Origin: Chloroflexota bacterium
GTDB taxonomy: Bacteria > Chloroflexota > Limnocylindria > QHBO01
Assembly: GCA_019348395.1 (NCBI GenBank)
Contig: JAHWJN010000094.1
Span: forward strand, 1-5,507
Direction of reading: 5' to 3'
DNA: 5,507 nucleotides
Translations under genes and position numbers: made by a program
In this document: piece by piece, positions 4,757-5,507 of the stretch
Layout of the letters: each line of letters starts with the position of its first letter
How positions within the stretch are numbered: the first letter of the stretch is position 1
Notes under the pieces: model-generated
What the model saw: only the letters and a program-made list of their open reading frames with translations
The model's database searches: none
Told to the model about the DNA's origin: nothing

Positions 4757-5507
4757 TCAGGCGCGGGCGGAGGCGGCCTCGCCGATGATGTCGCGCCCGT
4801 ACGCGTCCAGGCAGTCCTCCTCCTCGCCGTTCATGAGGTAGATGTTGAACTGCGTGACCCCCACCTCGCGCAGCTGCTCGAGCCGCTCGCGCTGGGCCGA
4901 TGCCGGACCGACGACGGCGAACGCATCGGTGATTTCGTCGGACACGAAGCGGGCATTGTCGCTGCCGACCTCGGCGTGATGGTGGTAGTCGTATCCCTCG
5001 CGGCCCTCGACGTACTTCCACAGGGCCTCGGGCAGCTCGTCCTTCGGATACTTGTTGATGAGGTCCACGACGTGGTTGCTGACGAGGGCCGGGAACCAGC
5101 GCACCTTGTCGCGGGCGAGTGCGATGTCGTCGGAGACGTAGGCCGGTGCCGCGGCCATGACCTCGAGCGCGTCGGGTGACAAGCTCGGCGGCGAGCTGCC
5201 ACCGTGCTTGCGGAGGAAGTGCGCTGCGAGCATCGGGAGATCGTCGAGCCGATCGCGCAGCGGCGGCACGCCGAGCACGACGACGTTCAGACGGTAGAAC
5301 AGATCCTGACGAAACCTGCCCTGCTCGGCGGCCGCGGAAAGATCGACGTGCGTCGCCGCGACGACGCGGCTGTCGACGCGCACCGTCTTCGTACCGCCGA
5401 GTCGTTCGAGCTCGAGTTCCTGGAGCACGCGCAGGAGCTTCACCTGGACGGCCGGCGAGATGTCGCCGATCTCGTCGCGGCAGAGCGTGCCCTTGTGCGC
5501 GCGCTCG
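4757..5507 (-). CDS. Chimeric frame: sigma-54 activator AAA+ core joined to the C-terminal third of a luciferase-like F420-type oxidoreductase (5' end off window)
   Basis: The frame is open at the right edge and shows 249 residues. Residues 1-117 are the AAA+ domain of a sigma-54-dependent activator (NtrC class): a Walker B region (GTLCRDEIGD, 6-15), VKLLRVLQELELERLGG (22-38), the sensor I-like RVVAATHVDL (47-56), the Arg-finger segment GRFRQDLFYRLN (63-74), and PPLRDRLDDLPMLAAHFL (80-97). Residues ~117-249 instead match the C-terminal end of TIGR03842-type luciferase-like monooxygenases: YVSDDIALARDKVRWFPALV, NHVVDLINKY, YVEGREGYDYHHH, FVSDEITDAFAVVGP, and a conserved end. The activator's WPGNVREL and DNA-binding helix-turn-helix are absent, as is the oxidoreductase's cofactor-binding N-terminal two-thirds. 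Neither activity would be expected from this part. GTG at 5441-5443 is an internal Val codon, not the start. An assembly chimera is the first suspicion; a deletion fusion is the alternative. Confidence 0.8.
   Translation of the reverse strand, partial: ERAHKGTLCRDEIGDISPAVQVKLLRVLQELELERLGGTKTVRVDSRVVAATHVDLSAAAEQGRFRQDLFYRLNVVVLGVPPLRDRLDDLPMLAAHFLRKHGGSSPPSLSPDALEVMAAAPAYVSDDIALARDKVRWFPALVSNHVVDLINKYPKDELPEALWKYVEGREGYDYHHHAEVGSDNARFVSDEITDAFAVVGPASAQRERLEQLREVGVTQFNIYLMNGEEEDCLDAYGRDIIGEAASARA
5146..5160 (-). other. Fusion junction between the two unrelated gene fragments
   Basis: On the minus strand the activator-like text ends with SLSPDALEVMAA, where the family normally continues into WPGNVREL. 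The next residues, APAYVSDD, are the start of a conserved oxidoreductase block. The boundary falls near the GCC/GCG codons of MAAAPAY (about 5146-5158). Both families commonly have alanines here, so a few bases of shared GC-rich sequence could have allowed a false or real join. The exact breakpoint cannot be set from one sequence. Confidence 0.6.

Noticed and set aside
1..5507. CRISPR array, tRNA or rRNA gene, insertion sequence or attachment site.
   Set aside because: No regularly spaced long repeat, no tRNA-like cloverleaf or rRNA core sequence, no transposase motif and no long terminal inverted repeat was seen on reading.

Overview
The window is high-GC DNA, roughly two-thirds G+C or more by eye, with strong G/C preference at third codon positions. 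The gene set suggests an actinomycetal or Chloroflexota-type soil or freshwater bacterium: a TIGR03252-type HhH-GPD protein, a DUF4242/SCO4226-like nickel-binding protein, a bacterial Vms1/eRF1-like protein, and the C-terminal part of a TIGR03842-type luciferase-like (F420-type) oxidoreductase. The sequence alone does not decide the phylum. The odd length of 5507 bases and an open gene at the right edge fit a metagenomic contig, but that is inference.

Layout. Bases 1-199 hold no secure gene. They contain a paired GATATATC palindrome and a possible promoter upstream of an HhH-GPD DNA-repair-like gene (200-769, +). That gene converges, with a 10-base gap, on a small VOC/glyoxalase-fold gene (780-1220, -). 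A 74-base divergent spacer separates the VOC gene from a membrane-anchored sortase-fold gene (1295-2113, +), whose expected catalytic Cys is Ser. A 264-base intergenic stretch (2114-2377) has no gene but carries four related GCCA...TGGC hairpins. It leads into a class I SAM-dependent methyltransferase (2378-3229, +). The methyltransferase overlaps tail to tail by 13 bases with a Vms1/Ankzf1-type peptidyl-tRNA hydrolase/eRF1-like gene (3217-4314, -). Upstream of that on the same strand are an 82-residue DUF4242 protein (4406-4654, -) and an open reading frame that runs off the right edge (4757-5507, -).

The right-edge frame is the strangest object. Its N-terminal ~117 visible residues are the AAA+ core of a sigma-54-dependent activator. 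Its C-terminal ~133 residues are the last third of a luciferase-like F420-type oxidoreductase, joined in frame near 5146-5160. No such protein architecture is known to me, both catalytic modules are incomplete at the join, and sigma-54 activators are rare in the lineages the rest of the window suggests. A contig-end assembly chimera is the leading explanation, with a real deletion fusion second.

No single pathway links these genes. The three minus-strand genes on the right (oxidoreductase fragment, DUF4242, Vms1-like) could be co-transcribed, with gaps of 102 and 91 bases. The remaining genes look like independent housekeeping or accessory units. I found no convincing new multi-gene system. 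The best leads are the Cys-to-Ser sortase, the hairpin cluster before the methyltransferase, and the chimeric frame.
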